Shown: positions 23,659 to 32,115 of the stretch, in pieces
Position numbering within the stretch: the first letter of the stretch is position 1
How the letters are laid out: every line of letters begins with the position of its first letter
From: UBA7887 sp964408735
GTDB taxonomy: Bacteria > Pseudomonadota > Alphaproteobacteria > UBA7887
Direction: 5' to 3'
DNA length: 41,264 nucleotides
Assembly (NCBI GenBank): GCA_964408735.1
Contig: CAYPAX010000026.1
Span: forward strand, 1-41,264
Position numbers and translations under genes: made by a program
Notes under the pieces: generated by a model
Databases searched by the model: none
What the model was told of the DNA's origin: nothing
Seen by the model: only the letters and a program-made list of their open reading frames with translations

Positions 23659-24630
23659 ATGCCATCGCCGGACCGCGTCTCCATTCTTGTGCCGGGGGAC
23701 GATCCCGTGCAGATCGCCGGCTCCGCCGCGCTCGACCGCCTGGCGCCCTATGGCCAGGTGACGCTGCATACGGATCGGCCCGACGGCCACGAGGAAAAGC
23801 TGGCGCGCGCCGCCGATGCGGCGGTCATCATAAACTCCCGCAGCGCCGTGACCTGGCGCCGGGCTGAGTTCGAAAAGCTGCCCGAATTGCGCATGATCAC
23901 CACCTGCTCCATCGGCACGGACATGGTCGACCTCGATGCCGCGACCGAGCATGGCGTGGTGGTCTCCAACCAGCCTGGCCGCACGGCACCGGCCGTCGCC
24001 GAGCATATGTTCGGGCTGATGTTCGCGGTCGCCAAGCGCGCCGCCTTTCAGACCGCCGAGCTCAAGGCCGGGCGCTGGACGCGAATGCTCAATGTCGGCC
24101 TGCAAGGCAAGACCCTCGGCGTTGTCGGCACGGGCGCGGTCGGCGCAGAGATGGCCCGGCTCGCGAACGCGCTCGGCATGCGCGTCATCGCCTGGAGCTA
24201 TCACCCGTCGCCCGAACGCGGCGAGGCGCTGGGCGTCAGCTATGTGCCCCTCGACGAACTGCTGGCGACCGCCGACGTGGTCAGCCTGCATGTCAAGCTC
24301 ACCGATGACAGCCGCCACCTGATCGATGCGGCGGCGCTGGCGGCGATGAGGGACGACGCCATCCTGCTCAACGGCGCGCGCGGCGACGTGGTGGATATGG
24401 CGGCGCTCGATGCAGCGCTCGGCGCCGGGCGCTTTGGTGGCGTGGGGCTCGACGTCTATCCGCAAGAGCCCCTACAGGTCGATGCACCGATCCTGGCCCA
24501 CGACCACGTGGTGCTGACGCCACACGCCGCCGATTGGACGGCCGAGGCGACCGAGCTGCTCAACGAGGGCGCGGTCGACAATGTCATCGCCTTTCTCGAA
24601 GGCCGGCCGCAGAATGTCGTAACAGGCTGA
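23659..24630 (+). CDS. D-isomer-specific 2-hydroxyacid dehydrogenase
   Basis: NAD(P)-dependent reductase or dehydrogenase of 2-keto/2-hydroxy acids, 323 aa. The Rossmann motif GTGAVG is at 157-162. The catalytic triad is Arg241 (NGARGDVVD), Glu270 (YPQEPL) and His289 (TPHAADWT). Family members act on glyoxylate, phosphoglycerate, lactate and others; nothing seen decides between them. ATG 23659 follows GAGGGAG. It diverges from pccB and lies 17 bp before the aryl-CoA ligase gene, so the two are probably co-transcribed. Confidence 0.9.
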   Translation: MPSPDRVSILVPGDDPVQIAGSAALDRLAPYGQVTLHTDRPDGHEEKLARAADAAVIINSRSAVTWRRAEFEKLPELRMITTCSIGTDMVDLDAATEHGVVVSNQPGRTAPAVAEHMFGLMFAVAKRAAFQTAELKAGRWTRMLNVGLQGKTLGVVGTGAVGAEMARLANALGMRVIAWSYHPSPERGEALGVSYVPLDELLATADVVSLHVKLTDDSRHLIDAAALAAMRDDAILLNGARGDVVDMAALDAALGAGRFGGVGLDVYPQEPLQVDAPILAHDHVVLTPHAADWTAEATELLNEGAVDNVIAFLEGRPQNVVTG

Positions 24631-24647
24631 GACCGGAGAACCGCGAA

Positions 24648-26276
24648 ATGCCCACCAAAGCGCCCGGCGGAACGAGCGGTCATATCGACAGTTTCGCGCG
24701 CGACAACCTGCCGCCCGCGCATTTGCTGGCGCCATGCGACTACAGCGCGCTGCCGGCGCTGGCGGCCTATCCCGATCGCTTCAATGCGGCAGCGGCCTTG
24801 TTGGACGCGCGTATCGCGGCGGGCGACGGCGAGCGCACCGCCATTCTGTTCGGCGAGCGCGCCTGGTCCTATGCCGATCTGGCATCTTTGGTAGACCGCA
24901 TCGCCAAGGCCCTGGTCGAAGACATGGGCCTGGTTGCGGGCAACCGCGTCCTGCTGCGCGCGCCCAACACGCCAATGGCAGCGGCCTGCTGGCTCGGCGT
25001 GATCAAGGCCGGTGGCATATGCGTTGCCACCATGCCCCTGCTGCGCTCGCGCGAGCTTACCTACATCATCGACAAGGCGAAAATCCGCCATGGCCTCTGC
25101 GACATTGCCCTTGCCGACGAGCTCAACCAGGCCGGCGGCCTCGAGCAGCTCGCCATGATCAGCACCACCGGCGACGGCGATGCGGACTTCGACAGGCTGG
25201 TTGCAACCAAGACGCCGGGTTTCGTCGCCGCCGATACCGCCGCGGACGACGTTGCCTTGATCGGTTTCACCTCCGGCACCACCGGGCAGCCCAAGGGCTG
25301 CATGCATTTTCACCGCGACATCCTGGCCATCTGCGACTGCTTTCCGCCGCATACCTTCGGCGCCCGCGCCGACGATATCGTCACCGGCTCGCCGCCGCTG
25401 GCCTTCGCATTCGGCATCGGTGCCCTGCTTTGCTTCCCCATGCGTATCGGCGCGGCAACCGCCTTGCTCGACAAGCCAACGCCCGATGCCATGCTCGATG
25501 CCATCCAGCGCCATCGCTGCACGGCGATCTACACGGCGCCGACTGCGTACCGCGCCTTGCTGGGCCTGGTCGAGAACTACGACATCGCCAGCCTCGAGCG
25601 CTGCGTCTCTGCCGGCGAGACACTGCCGCTGCCGACCTGGCAGGCGTGGAAGGACGCCACGGGCCTGGAAATCCTCGACGGCATCGGCTCCACCGAGATG
25701 TTGCACATTTTCGTCTCGGGCCCGCGCGAGGCGATACGCCCCGGCGCCACGGGCAAGGCGATTCCGGGCTACCAGGCGTGTGTGCTCGCCGACGACGGCA
25801 CGGCGGCGGCGGTCGACGAGGTCGGTCGCCTCGGCGTGCGCGGCCCGACGGGCTGCAAATACCTTGCCGACGAGGAGCGCCAGGCTGCCTATGTCGAAGA
25901 CGGCTGGAATCTCACGGGCGACCTCTATCGCCAGGATGCCGACGGCTATTATTGGTACATTTCGCGCGCGGACGACCTTATCGTCTCCGCCGGCTACAAC
26001 ATCTCCGGCCCGGAAGTCGAAGCCGCCTTGCTCGACCACGAAGATGTCATGGAATGCGGCGTGGTCGGACAGCCCGATTCCGATCGTGGCCAAATCGTCG
26101 CCGCTTTCATCGTCCTGCGCGACGGCGTCGTCGCCGACGACGGCACGGCAAAACGGCTTCAGGATTTCGTCAAGCAACAGATTGCGCCCTATAAATATCC
26201 GCGTTCGATAACCTTTGTGGACGATCTGCCCCGCACCGAGACCGGCAAGCTGCAGCGCTTCCGTCTGCGCGACTAG
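24648..26276 (+). CDS. 2-aminobenzoate/benzoate-CoA ligase-like enzyme
   Basis: Activates an aromatic acid to its CoA thioester using ATP; 542 aa. The opening HIDSFARDNLPPAHLL is the signature start of 2-aminobenzoate-CoA ligases and their benzoate-CoA ligase relatives. The P-loop FTSGTTGQPKG is at 197-207, then GIGSTEMLHIFVS (A5), GWNLTGDLYRQDADGYYW and the catalytic Lys534 in TETGKLQRF. The frame is open upstream, but ATG 24648 after CGGAG restores the family N-terminus. The following dienelactone hydrolase supports a role in aromatic breakdown. Anthranilate as substrate is an inference from the N-terminal pattern. Confidence 0.85.
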   Translation: MPTKAPGGTSGHIDSFARDNLPPAHLLAPCDYSALPALAAYPDRFNAAAALLDARIAAGDGERTAILFGERAWSYADLASLVDRIAKALVEDMGLVAGNRVLLRAPNTPMAAACWLGVIKAGGICVATMPLLRSRELTYIIDKAKIRHGLCDIALADELNQAGGLEQLAMISTTGDGDADFDRLVATKTPGFVAADTAADDVALIGFTSGTTGQPKGCMHFHRDILAICDCFPPHTFGARADDIVTGSPPLAFAFGIGALLCFPMRIGAATALLDKPTPDAMLDAIQRHRCTAIYTAPTAYRALLGLVENYDIASLERCVSAGETLPLPTWQAWKDATGLEILDGIGSTEMLHIFVSGPREAIRPGATGKAIPGYQACVLADDGTAAAVDEVGRLGVRGPTGCKYLADEERQAAYVEDGWNLTGDLYRQDADGYYWYISRADDLIVSAGYNISGPEVEAALLDHEDVMECGVVGQPDSDRGQIVAAFIVLRDGVVADDGTAKRLQDFVKQQIAPYKYPRSITFVDDLPRTETGKLQRFRLRD

Positions 26277-26292
26277 AAGCGAGACCGACGTG

Positions 26293-26994
26293 ATGACCGA
26301 CAGGAAGATCACCATCCCGGCGCCCGACGGCGGTGAGTTCACCGCCTGGCTCGCCTTGCCGCCCGAGGGTTCCGGCCCAGGGCTGTTGGTGCTGCCGGAA
26401 ATCTTCAACAGCAACGAGCACATTCGCGGTGTCGCGCAAGGCTTTGCCGCCGAGGGCTTCGTCACCCTGGCACCGGATGTCTTCTGGCGCCTGGAGCCCG
26501 AGGTCTATCTGCCATACACCGACGAGGGCCGGGCCAAGGCGCGGTCCCTGAACGAAAAGCTCGACGTCGATACTCTGCTGGGCGACCTCGGCGCTTGCCT
26601 CGATGCGCTGCGCGCGCAATCCGAATGCACAGGCAAGCTCGGCGTGACGGGCTTTTGCCTTGGCGGCAAGCTGACCTATCTCTGTGCCGCACGCCACGCG
26701 GTGGATGCCGCGGTCAGCTATTACGGCGTTGGCATAGACCGTTACCTTGGCGAGGCAGACTCGATTGACTGTCCCATGGTCCTGCATTTCGCCGAAAACG
26801 ATAGCCACGTGCCGCCCGAATCCGTGGCCCAGGTCCGCGACCGGCTCGCCGGCCGGGATGACGTCGCCATTCATGTCTACGAAGGCGCCGAGCACGGCTT
26901 CAACCGGCGCGGATATCCGCCTCATCATCAACCATCCGCCGATCTGGCCATGACACGAACGCTGGCGCTGTTCCGGAGCGCCCTGGCTTCGTGA
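26293..26994 (+). CDS. Dienelactone hydrolase family protein
   Basis: 233 aa, alpha/beta fold. The cysteine-nucleophile triad of dienelactone hydrolases is complete: Cys122 in GFCLGG, Asp170 in ENDSHVP and His201 in EHGF, with Glu36 in LPEIF holding the resting-state cysteine. The family hydrolyses 4-carboxymethylenebut-2-en-4-olide in chlorocatechol-type pathways, but many members serve other esters or lactones. ATG 26293 is preferred over GTG 26290. It lies 16 bp after the aryl-CoA ligase and overlaps the next ORF by 4 bp (GTGA). Confidence 0.9.
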   Translation: MTDRKITIPAPDGGEFTAWLALPPEGSGPGLLVLPEIFNSNEHIRGVAQGFAAEGFVTLAPDVFWRLEPEVYLPYTDEGRAKARSLNEKLDVDTLLGDLGACLDALRAQSECTGKLGVTGFCLGGKLTYLCAARHAVDAAVSYYGVGIDRYLGEADSIDCPMVLHFAENDSHVPPESVAQVRDRLAGRDDVAIHVYEGAEHGFNRRGYPPHHQPSADLAMTRTLALFRSALAS

Positions 26995-27647
26995 CCCTGC
27001 TTTATGTCCATCGCCTCACCATTGTCGACGAGGCGGGACAAAAGCTGATCGACCAGCTCTCGCTGCATCTCGAAGCCGGCCAGACGCTCGGCATCGCCGG
27101 CGCTACCGGCGCCGGCAAGGCCTTGCTCGGGAATGCGCTCTGCGGTGCCCTGCCGGCTGGCCTCTCGATCGCCGCGGGCCGCATCCTCGTCGGCAATCGC
27201 GACCTTGCCAGGGAGCCCACGCTCAACGACGGCGTGGTCGCTTTCGGCCTGCACGGAGAGCCCCTGACGGCAGCCCTGGTCGCCATCTATGCCGAGGGCG
27301 AGGCACCGCCACGGCGCCTGCCGCCCGATACCGCGGCCATCGCCTTTGCCCGCGAGCCCCGGGCCTTGCTCGAATCGGTCGACGAGATCGCCGTGCTATG
27401 CGGCGGCCGCCTGGTCGAACGCGCGCCGGCAAACCGCATCGCGACAATGGCGCGTCACCCTTATACGGAGGCCATGCTGCAACAAGAGCCCGCAGCCTCT
27501 TGCGAGCCGCTTTCCGGCTGCCCCTGGCGCCTTGCCTGTCCCCACGCCGACAGCGCCTGCGACACGGCGGACATGAGCCTGCAAATGGTCTCCGAGGACC
27601 ACGCCACCACATGCCTGCACTGGCGCCGATTGTGGTCGTTCAGTTAG
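26991..27647 (+). CDS. Shrunken OppD/DppD-type ABC ATPase lacking its catalytic centre
   Basis: 218 aa where peptide-transport ATPases have 320 or more. The N-terminal end keeps LEAGQTLGIAGATGAGKA (Walker A at 37-44, final Ser/Thr replaced by Ala). The C-terminal end keeps DEIAVLCGGRLVERAPANRI, the RHPYTEAML motif and the cysteine cluster GCPWRLACPHADSAC of the oligopeptide-transport tail. The Q-loop, LSGGQ signature, Walker B and switch His are all absent; residues between about 75 and 125 are short and unlike the family. It is therefore either a decayed transporter gene by internal deletion or a non-hydrolysing derivative. The uninterrupted frame and the GTGA overlap with the dienelactone hydrolase argue for continued translation. 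Its 3' end overlaps the convergent ABC-F gene by 8 bp. Confidence 0.72.
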   Translation: MTLLYVHRLTIVDEAGQKLIDQLSLHLEAGQTLGIAGATGAGKALLGNALCGALPAGLSIAAGRILVGNRDLAREPTLNDGVVAFGLHGEPLTAALVAIYAEGEAPPRRLPPDTAAIAFAREPRALLESVDEIAVLCGGRLVERAPANRIATMARHPYTEAMLQQEPAASCEPLSGCPWRLACPHADSACDTADMSLQMVSEDHATTCLHWRRLWSFS

Positions 27648-29535
27648 AAGCTTTCGCGGCTTCGAGGGCTTCCTGGGCGTCCAGCCAGGCGGCTTCCGCC
27701 TCGGCCATGGCGCGTTCGAGCTGTACCTTTTCCTGGCCGAGCGCCGCCACCCGTTCGGCCGAGCCGTCGCCTTCATAGAGTGACGGATCGCCTATCGCGG
27801 CCACGATGCCGTTGCGCTCCTTGGACAGGGCTTCGAGCTTGCGCTCGGCCGCGGCGGCGGCGCGGCGCAGGGGCGCGACCTCGTCGCGGCGGCGCGCGGC
27901 ATCACGGCGACGCTCGGCCTTGCTTGCCGGGGGCCGGGATTTAGCCTCGCTCTTGCCGCGGCGACGCTCCAGCAGGCTCTTCTCATAACCATCGAGATCG
28001 CCGTCATAGGCGCGGCAGGTGCCATCGGCCACCAACCACAAGCGCTCGGCACAAAGCTCGATCAGGCGCCGGTCATGGGTGATCAGCACCACCGCGCCGG
28101 AATAGGCGTTGAGACCTTCGACCAGCGCTTCGCGGGCATCGATATCGAGGTGGTTGGTCGGCTCGTCAAGCAGCAGCAGATGCGGCGCCTCGCAACACAC
28201 CAAAGCCAGGACCAGACGCACGCGCTCGCCACCCGACAGGGTCTTGACCGGCTGGGCCGCCAGCGGGCCGGACAGCCCGAAGCGGCCGAGATGGGCACGG
28301 CGCGCGGTTTCATTGGCCTCGGGCAGGCGCTCGGCCACATACTGCTCGGCGGTTCGGTCGGCAGCCAGGATATCTTCCTGGTCCTGGGCGTAATAGCCGA
28401 CCGAGAGCTTGCGCGATTGGCGGCGTTCGCCGGCGAGCGCCGGCAGGCTGCCGGCAAGCAGGCGCATGAGCGTGGTCTTGCCATTGCCGTTGGCACCGAG
28501 CAGGGCGATGCGGTCGTCCATATCGATGCGCAGGTCGAGGCGCTCGATGACGGCAGTGCCGTCATAGCCTGCGGCGGCATCGTCGAGAGCCAGCAGCGGC
28601 GGCGCCAATTCGCCTGGCTCGGGGAAGCTGAACACCACCTCGGTATCGGCGATCGGTGCCTCCGGCTCGCCCAGACGCTCCAGCGCTTTCAGCCGGCTCT
28701 GGGCCTGGCGCGCCTTGTTGGCCTGGTAGCGGAAGCGATCGACGAAGGCCTGCATGTGCTTGCGCCGCGCCGCCAGGTTCGCCTGCACCGCCGCCTCGCG
28801 CTCCCGTGCCTCGCGGCGGGCGCGGAGGAAGGCATCGAAACCGCCGCGATAGGTCCTGGTGCGCCCGCCCTCGAGATGAATGGTCTCGCCCGCAACCTTG
28901 TTGATCAGCGCGCGATCGTGGCTGGCCAGCAGCAGCGTGCGCGGCCATTTGGCGAGATAGGCGGCAAGCCAGAAGCTCGCTTCCAGATCGAGGTGGTTGG
29001 TCGGCTCGTCGAGCAACAGCAGATCGGGCTCGGCGAACAGCACCGCTGCCAGGGCGACGCGCATGCGCCAGCCCCCCGAGAGCACCGAAAGAGGCTGGCT
29101 TTGGCTTTCGGCATCGAGACCCAGGCCGTGCAGGATGGCTGCCGCCCGGGCCGGCGCCGCATGGGCGCCGATTGCCACCAGGCGTTCGTGAACAGTGGCC
29201 AGGCGCTCGCCATCGGGCTCCGCCTCGCCTTCCAGGCTTTCAGCTTCGGCCAGCAGCGATACCCGCTCGCCATCGGCCGCCAACACGAAGTCGAGCGGCG
29301 ACCCGTCGCCCGACGGTGCGGTTTGCGCAACGGTTCCGATGCGCGTATTCGCCGTCATGACGATATCGCCCGATTCGCCATGCAATTCGCCAGTTATCAG
29401 GCGCAGGAGGGTGGTTTTGCCGCCGCCATTGCGCCCCACCAGGGCAGCGCGGTGGCCGCTAGGCACGGTCAGGCTGGCGCCATCGATGATGGCCCGACCG
29501 CCGATGCGGTAGATCAGCCCGTCGATACGCAGCAT
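27640..29535 (-). CDS. ABC-F family ATPase (Uup/YheS-like)
   Basis: Soluble tandem ABC ATPase of about 631 aa with no membrane domain; ABC-F proteins act on the ribosome, relieving stalls or aiding translation. First cassette: Walker A GRNGGGKTT, signature LSGGWRMRVALA, Walker B LLLLDEPTNHLD. A charged linker of about 80 residues (RRAREAREREAAVQANLAA) follows. Second cassette: GANGNGKTT, LSGGERVRLVLAL, LLLLDEPTNHLD. A basic coiled-coil C-terminus (RRRGKSEAKSRPPASKAER) ends it. I start at the Met giving MLRIDGLIYRIGGRAI, the usual beginning; an ATG 18 bp earlier is possible. Divergent from ndk across about 90 bp. Confidence 0.92.
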   Translation of the reverse strand: MLRIDGLIYRIGGRAIIDGASLTVPSGHRAALVGRNGGGKTTLLRLITGELHGESGDIVMTANTRIGTVAQTAPSGDGSPLDFVLAADGERVSLLAEAESLEGEAEPDGERLATVHERLVAIGAHAAPARAAAILHGLGLDAESQSQPLSVLSGGWRMRVALAAVLFAEPDLLLLDEPTNHLDLEASFWLAAYLAKWPRTLLLASHDRALINKVAGETIHLEGGRTRTYRGGFDAFLRARREAREREAAVQANLAARRKHMQAFVDRFRYQANKARQAQSRLKALERLGEPEAPIADTEVVFSFPEPGELAPPLLALDDAAAGYDGTAVIERLDLRIDMDDRIALLGANGNGKTTLMRLLAGSLPALAGERRQSRKLSVGYYAQDQEDILAADRTAEQYVAERLPEANETARRAHLGRFGLSGPLAAQPVKTLSGGERVRLVLALVCCEAPHLLLLDEPTNHLDIDAREALVEGLNAYSGAVVLITHDRRLIELCAERLWLVADGTCRAYDGDLDGYEKSLLERRRGKSEAKSRPPASKAERRRDAARRRDEVAPLRRAAAAAERKLEALSKERNGIVAAIGDPSLYEGDGSAERVAALGQEKVQLERAMAEAEAAWLDAQEALEAAKASN

Positions 29536-29624
29536 GCGTCGCGAACTTTCCAAGATGCGCGGTTGCTGGCGCCAGCCGCCATCGCTATAAGGCCCCCTTC
29601 TCGAAACCGATGACGGATATGGAC

Positions 29625-30047
29625 ATGGCGCTCGAACGCACTCTCTCGATCATCAAGCCGGACGCCACGCGGCGCGACCTGACCGGCAAGATCAACGCCC
29701 GCTTCGAGGAAGCGGGACTGCGCATCGTGGCGCAACGGCGCATACGCATGTCCCGCGACATGGCGGAGGCGTTCTACGGCGTGCACAGGGAGCGCTCCTT
29801 TTTCAGCGACCTCTGCGATTTCATGACCTCGGGCCCGGTAGTGGTGCAGGTCCTCGAAGGCGAGAACGCCATCGAGCGCAACCGCGAGATCATGGGCGCC
29901 ACCAATCCCGCCAATGCGGATGAGGGCACGATTCGCAAGGACTTCGCCGAGTCCATCGAGGCGAACTCGGTGCACGGCTCCGACAGCCCAGAGAATGCGG
30001 CGATCGAAACCAGCTTCTTCTTCGCCCAAGTCGATATCGTGCCGTAA
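29625..30047 (+). CDS. ndk: Nucleoside diphosphate kinase
   Basis: Transfers the gamma phosphate between nucleoside tri- and diphosphates through a phosphohistidine. Starting at ATG 29625 (MALERTLSIIKPDATRR) gives 140 aa, the exact family length; in-frame ATGs at 29610 and 29619 would add up to five residues. The active-site His117 is in SVHGSDSPENAAIE. RPD-type substrate loops such as GATNPANADEGTIRKDFA are present. Cytoplasmic. It neighbours purN and purM, all serving nucleotide supply, but is on the opposite strand. Confidence 0.97.
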   Translation: MALERTLSIIKPDATRRDLTGKINARFEEAGLRIVAQRRIRMSRDMAEAFYGVHRERSFFSDLCDFMTSGPVVVQVLEGENAIERNREIMGATNPANADEGTIRKDFAESIEANSVHGSDSPENAAIETSFFFAQVDIVP

Positions 30048-30054
30048 GAGGGGC

Positions 30055-30288
30055 TCACTCGGCGCCCTTGAACAACGGGTTATCGAGCATGAATTGCTCG
30101 ATGAAGTCGGCCGCGCCCTGATTGACAGGGTTGTACTCGGCACGATTCGACCCGGCGGCCTCCTGCAGGAATGCGCGCAGCTCGTCGGCATCTTCGAAGA
30201 TGCCGGCCTGGCGCAGCTTGATCAGGAGCTGCAGGACGATGGTGAGCAGCGCGGACTGAATTTGCATCGGGTTGATCTCGGTCGCCAT
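30055..30288 (-). CDS. Small helical protein, unknown
   Basis: 77 aa: MATEINPMQIQSALLTIVLQLLIKLRQ, then DADELRAFLQEAAGSNRAEYNP and FIEQFMLDNPLFKGAE. One amphipathic or hydrophobic helix near residues 10-27 and an acidic remainder. A purine-rich GGAAACC precedes the start. It follows purN by 25 bp on the same strand, so it is probably the last gene of the purM-purN transcript; its end is 7 bp from the end of ndk. No family recognised. Confidence 0.68.
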   Translation of the reverse strand: MATEINPMQIQSALLTIVLQLLIKLRQAGIFEDADELRAFLQEAAGSNRAEYNPVNQGAADFIEQFMLDNPLFKGAE

Positions 30289-30313
30289 GGCGGTTTCCTT
30301 GTCTGTTGTGGGA

Positions 30314-30967
30314 TCAGTCGGCAGGGGGATTGATCACTGCCTGCGCAGGCGCCCCTGCCTCGGCGACCGTCACCCGTTCGTCGTGTAGGGATACCCTGCC
30401 CTCGGCGATCCAGCGCACGGCCAGGGGGTAGATGCGGTGCTCCTGCTCCAGCACGCGTCGTGCCAGGCTGTCGGGCGTGTCGTCCGCCGCCACGGGCACG
30501 GCCGCCTGCACGATGATCGGCCCCGCATCCATCGCCGCACGCACGAAATGCACGCTACAGCCGGCGAAACGCGCACCGTCCGCCAGCACGCGCTCATGCG
30601 TATCGAGCCCCTTATATGCGGGCAAGAGCGAGGGGTGGATGTTGATCAGCCGGTTGTGCCGGCGCTCGACAAACCCCTCCCCGAGCAGTCGCATGAAGCC
30701 GGCGAGGCAGACCAAGTCGGCACCGCTCTCCTCGATGACGGCGTCCAGCGCCAGCTCGAAGCTCTCGCGGTCCTCGAATTTCTTGTGATCGACCACGGCG
30801 GTGGCAATACCATGGTGTGCCACGGTAGCAAGCCCGGCGGCATCAGAGCGGTTGGAGATGACGGTTGCCACGCGGGCTGGAAAAGACGGCTCGGCGCAAG
30901 CCTCGACCAGGGCCTCCATATTGCTGCCACGGCCCGAGATGAGGATGGCAAGGCGGAGGTCGCTCAT
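30314..30967 (-). CDS. purN: Phosphoribosylglycinamide formyltransferase (10-formyl-THF dependent)
   Basis: Third step of purine synthesis, GAR to FGAR; 217 aa. ILISGRGSNMEAL binds the ribosyl phosphate. Catalytic Asn109 and His111 are in INIHPSLLPAYKG and Asp147 in AAMDAGPIIVQ, with the spacing of the E. coli enzyme. The frame is open upstream into purM, but ATG 30967 overlaps the purM stop (ATGA) and gives the family length. Co-translated with purM. Confidence 0.97.
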   Translation of the reverse strand: MSDLRLAILISGRGSNMEALVEACAEPSFPARVATVISNRSDAAGLATVAHHGIATAVVDHKKFEDRESFELALDAVIEESGADLVCLAGFMRLLGEGFVERRHNRLINIHPSLLPAYKGLDTHERVLADGARFAGCSVHFVRAAMDAGPIIVQAAVPVAADDTPDSLARRVLEQEHRIYPLAVRWIAEGRVSLHDERVTVAEAGAPAQAVINPPAD

Positions 30968-32025
30968 CGCTGCCAGCAACCTTCGGCGGCAATCGCTATG
31001 CCCGTGTCCCCGGCAACGATTCGCCCCATGGTGAAGACGGTCTCGCCGGACTGTGCCAGGCTCGCGCTGACTGCATCGACGGCATTCTCGGGGACGATAA
31101 CAGCCATGCCAACACCGCAGTTGAAGGTCCGCAGCATCTCGTCCTCGGCCACGCCGGCATCGCGGTGCAGCCAAGCGAACACCGGCGGCAGCTCCCAGCT
31201 TGCGTCGATTTCGGCGGCAACACCGTCAGGAAGCACCCGGGGTATGTTTTCCAGCAATCCGCCACCGGTGATATGGGCCAGGGCGCGCACCCCATGGGGC
31301 AGCGCCGCCAGCAAGCTCTTGACGTAGATCCGCGTCGGCGTGAGCAGCGCCTCGCCAAGCGTGGTATCGGTATCGAACGGCGCCGGTGCGGCATAATCCA
31401 GCCCCTCGCCATCGACGACCCGGCGCACCAAGGAATAGCCGTTCGAATGGATGCCGCTCGAGGCTATCCCCAGAATCACATCGCCGGGCGTCACCTCAGC
31501 GCCCGTCACCAGGCCGTCCCGCTCCACCGCGCCGACGGAAAAGCCCGCAAGGTCGTAATCGCCCGGCTGATAAAGGCCCGGCAACTCAGCCGTCTCGCCA
31601 CCGATCAGGGCGCAGCCCGCCTGCCGGCAACCCTCGGCGATGCCGGACACCACATCAGCTGCGGCGGCAACATTGAGCGCACCTGTCGCGAAATAATCGA
31701 GAAAAAACAAGGGCTCGGCTCCCTGCACGACAAGATCGTTCACGCACATGGCGACCAGATCGATGCCGACCGTGTCGTGCCGCCCGACCGCATTGGCCAC
31801 CAGCAGCTTGGTGCCCACCCCGTCCGTCGCGGCCAGCAGCAGCGGGTCGCGATAGCCGCAGGCAGCGAGATCGAAGATGGCGCCGAAGCCACCCAGCGCG
31901 CCCACGCCGCCGCGCCGCGCCGTGCTCTTGGCCAGCGGCTTGATGCGTTTCACCAGGTCTGCGCCGGCATCGATATCGACGCCGGCATCGCGATAGCGGT
32001 AAGGCTGGTCGGGGGTATCGCTCAT
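30964..32025 (-). CDS. purM: Phosphoribosylformylglycinamidine cyclo-ligase (AIR synthetase)
   Basis: Fifth step of purine synthesis, FGAM to AIR with ATP; 353 aa, the usual size. Typical blocks are YRDAGVDIDAGADLV at the N-terminus, LLAATDGVGTKLLVA, HDTVGIDLVAMCVNDLVVQGAEPLFFLDYFA, LIGGETAELPGLY and AHITGGGLLENIPRVLPDG. First gene of purM-purN. Divergent from the DUF2066 gene, with a promoter region of about 90 bp between them. Confidence 0.97.
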   Translation of the reverse strand: MSDTPDQPYRYRDAGVDIDAGADLVKRIKPLAKSTARRGGVGALGGFGAIFDLAACGYRDPLLLAATDGVGTKLLVANAVGRHDTVGIDLVAMCVNDLVVQGAEPLFFLDYFATGALNVAAAADVVSGIAEGCRQAGCALIGGETAELPGLYQPGDYDLAGFSVGAVERDGLVTGAEVTPGDVILGIASSGIHSNGYSLVRRVVDGEGLDYAAPAPFDTDTTLGEALLTPTRIYVKSLLAALPHGVRALAHITGGGLLENIPRVLPDGVAAEIDASWELPPVFAWLHRDAGVAEDEMLRTFNCGVGMAVIVPENAVDAVSASLAQSGETVFTMGRIVAGDTGIAIAAEGCWQR

Positions 32026-32115
32026 GCTATGATGCCCGGTGGCTGGTTCCAGGACTGTTCAGAGGCTGAAATGGCGGCGCGCCGGGTGTTATCACTGGTA
32101 AAGAGACGCTTTGCA

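Noticed and set aside
27640..27647. Overlap of the shrunken ABC gene with the ABC-F gene as sign of a split transporter
   Set aside because: The genes are convergent and belong to different ABC subfamilies; the 8-bp overlap is just tight packing.
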